Under the pieces are notes generated by a model. The model ran no database searches. It saw only the letters and a list, made by a program, of their open reading frames with translations, and was not told where the DNA came from. A program made the translations under genes and the position numbers. Shown in pieces: positions 62,973 through 64,000 of a stretch of 64,000 bases of DNA. Each line of letters starts with the position of its first letter. The stretch's first letter is position 1. The stretch comes from Pseudomonas fluorescens (lineage in GTDB: Bacteria > Pseudomonadota > Gammaproteobacteria > Pseudomonadales > Pseudomonadaceae): positions 5,642,001 through 5,706,000 of the forward strand of contig NZ_LT907842.1 in assembly GCF_900215245.1 (NCBI RefSeq), written 5' to 3'.

Positions 62973-63746
62973 ATGACGCTGATCCGTTCACTGTGCGCTG
63001 CCGGCCTGCTGCTGGGCAGCGCCCTTCCCGCCTTCGCGGCCAGCGAAAGTCCCGCCTACGGCCCTGAACTGCAAGGGTTTCAATACCCCTACCCGGTCGA
63101 ACACTTCACCTTCGAGTCCCAAGGCAAACCGTTGCAGATGGGTTACATGGATGTGCCCGCCGAGGGCAAGGCCAACGGGCGCACGGTGGTGTTGATGCAC
63201 GGCAAAAACTTCTGTGCGGCCAGCTGGGACGCGTCGATAAAAGCCCTCAGCGCCGACGGTTATCGGGTGATTGCGCCGGACCAGATCGGCTTTTGCACCT
63301 CCAGCAAGCCGGATCATTACCAATACAGTTTCCAGCAATTGGCGATCAACACCCACCAACTGATTGAACATCTCGGCATTCAAAAGGCCACCCTCGTCGG
63401 CCACTCCACCGGTGGCATGCTCGCCACCCGTTACGCGCTGCTCTATCCGGCGCAAACCGAGCAACTGGGGCTCGTTAACCCCATCGGCCTGGAAGACTGG
63501 AAAGCCCTGGGCGTGCCCTACCGCAGCGTCGACCAATGGTATGCGCGCGAGCTTAAACTCAGTGCCGACGGCATTCGCCAATATGAGCTCAACACCTATT
63601 ACGTCGGGCGCTGGAAGCCTGAATACGAGCGCTGGGTGGAGATGCTCGCCGGCTTGAATAAGGGGCCGGGGCATACCCAGGTCGCCTGGAACTCGGCGTT
63701 GATTTACGACATGATCTTCACACAACAAACGGCAATGTGGGGATGA
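62973..63746 (+). pseudogene. Exported alpha/beta hydrolase lacking its C-terminus
   Basis: The 257-residue open frame begins with a good signal peptide (ends PAFAAS) and an intact alpha/beta hydrolase core: LMHGKNFCAASW oxyanion region and nucleophile elbow VGHSTGGM (Ser near 145), DQIGFCTSSKP. It then stops abruptly after NSALIYDMIFTQQTAMWG. Related proteins of this type continue about 80 residues with the acid (GDADT-like) and the catalytic His (GMGHAPQ-like), both absent here. The following 75 bases carry no trace of the missing part in any frame that I can see, so a deletion or rearrangement is more likely than a simple frameshift. The enzyme is probably inactive. Confidence 0.7.
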
Positions 63747-63820
63747 ATGACGGAGCTTATCCGTATGGGGCGGGACGTGCAACCTGTAGCGGGGTGTTGC
63801 GGGGATATGGGCGGTTAGCC

Positions 63821-64000
63821 CTACTCGTATTTCTTGCCAGTGATGACCAAGGCTGATGGCCCCCGCTGCTTCAAGAAGGTTTCAGACTCAGCACTGGTTA
63901 CGCACCGGGTCTTAACTTCTATCTTCGGGTCTTTCACGTTGTTCTTCTTTGCCTCCTGCAAGATTTGCTCTGTGGTCTTCCTTTCAATCGAACTGGCGCC
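63821..64000 (-). CDS. C-terminal part of an unknown protein
   Basis: The last 59 codons of a minus-strand gene that starts beyond the window. The visible product is charged and reads SSIERKTTEQILQEAKKNNV, then DPKIEVKTRCVTSAES and ALVITGKKYE before the stop at 63821-63823. It is rich in Lys, Glu and Thr, with one Cys and no membrane segment. No family is recognisable. Its downstream side faces the broken end of the hydrolase gene at 63746, so it may be part of the inserted or rearranged DNA. Confidence 0.6.
   Translation of the reverse strand, partial: GASSIERKTTEQILQEAKKNNVKDPKIEVKTRCVTSAESETFLKQRGPSALVITGKKYE

Noticed and set aside
1..64000. CRISPR arrays, rRNA genes or complete insertion sequences
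   Set aside because: I found no regularly spaced repeats, no rRNA sequence and no intact transposase; only the IS5 fragment at 42571-42717 is present.

Overview
The window looks like chromosome from a fluorescent-group Pseudomonas. The evidence is high G+C with Pseudomonas-type codon use, a pepsin-unrelated core of typical Pseudomonas genes (a PvdQ-type acylase, a TreS of the Pseudomonas 688-residue type, a 4-hydroxyproline catabolic cluster, BdlA-like and Cache chemoreceptors), and strong Shine-Dalgarno sites. All functional calls rest on reading motifs and remembered family sequences; no search was run.

Layout. 0-3.1 kb: the end of a cation diffusion facilitator, small hypothetical genes, an exported alpha/beta hydrolase and an isochorismatase-type hydrolase. 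3.2-5.2 kb: trehalose synthase (minus strand). 5.3-12.7 kb: a trans-4-hydroxy-L-proline catabolic cluster (divergent PAS-AraC regulator, APC permease, epimerase, deaminase, semialdehyde dehydrogenase, FAD oxidase). 12.7-13.2 kb: a decayed ADP-ribosylglycohydrolase tail and repeat-like sequence. 13.2-23.0 kb: a hydantoin/oxoprolinase-type cluster (MalT-like regulator, HyuA, HyuB, outer-membrane protein, Asp/Glu/hydantoin racemase, MFS transporter). 23.1-25.1 kb: a pepsin-like aspartic peptidase that appears to be fused to avidin-like beta-barrels. 25-29.1 kb: a GlxA-type regulator, a 27-residue membrane protein, a LysE exporter, an HrpK/HrpF-like protein, an acetyltransferase and two small proteins.

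29.2-47.9 kb is a lower-G+C accessory island. A divergent LysR regulator faces a nine-gene plus-strand operon: aldo/keto reductase, argininosuccinate-synthase-like enzyme, sulfotransferase, APS kinase, diaminopimelate-decarboxylase-like enzyme, ATP-grasp ligase, adenylation-thiolation-thioester-reductase NRPS, second ATP-grasp ligase and MFS exporter. This looks like a biosynthetic cluster for a small, probably sulfated, ATP-grasp-built peptide or amino-aldehyde, and I do not recognise it as any known cluster. It ends in a mosaic of IS5 transposase, umuC and integrase fragments. A biofilm/c-di-GMP set follows (GGDEF enzyme, BdlA-like sensor, unknown protein), and then a lone tRNA-Cys whose 3' end faces the island.

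48-64 kb returns to core-like sequence: PvdQ-type acylase; small winged-helix, membrane and lipoprotein genes; a five-gene ABC-transporter/flavoprotein/AhpD-like operon with a divergent AraC regulator; a LysR/aldo-keto reductase pair; a Cache chemoreceptor; an SRPBCC protein; a DUF411 metal-binding protein with a DedA/YqaA-type membrane protein; a hydrolase that has lost its C-terminus; and the end of an unknown minus-strand gene.
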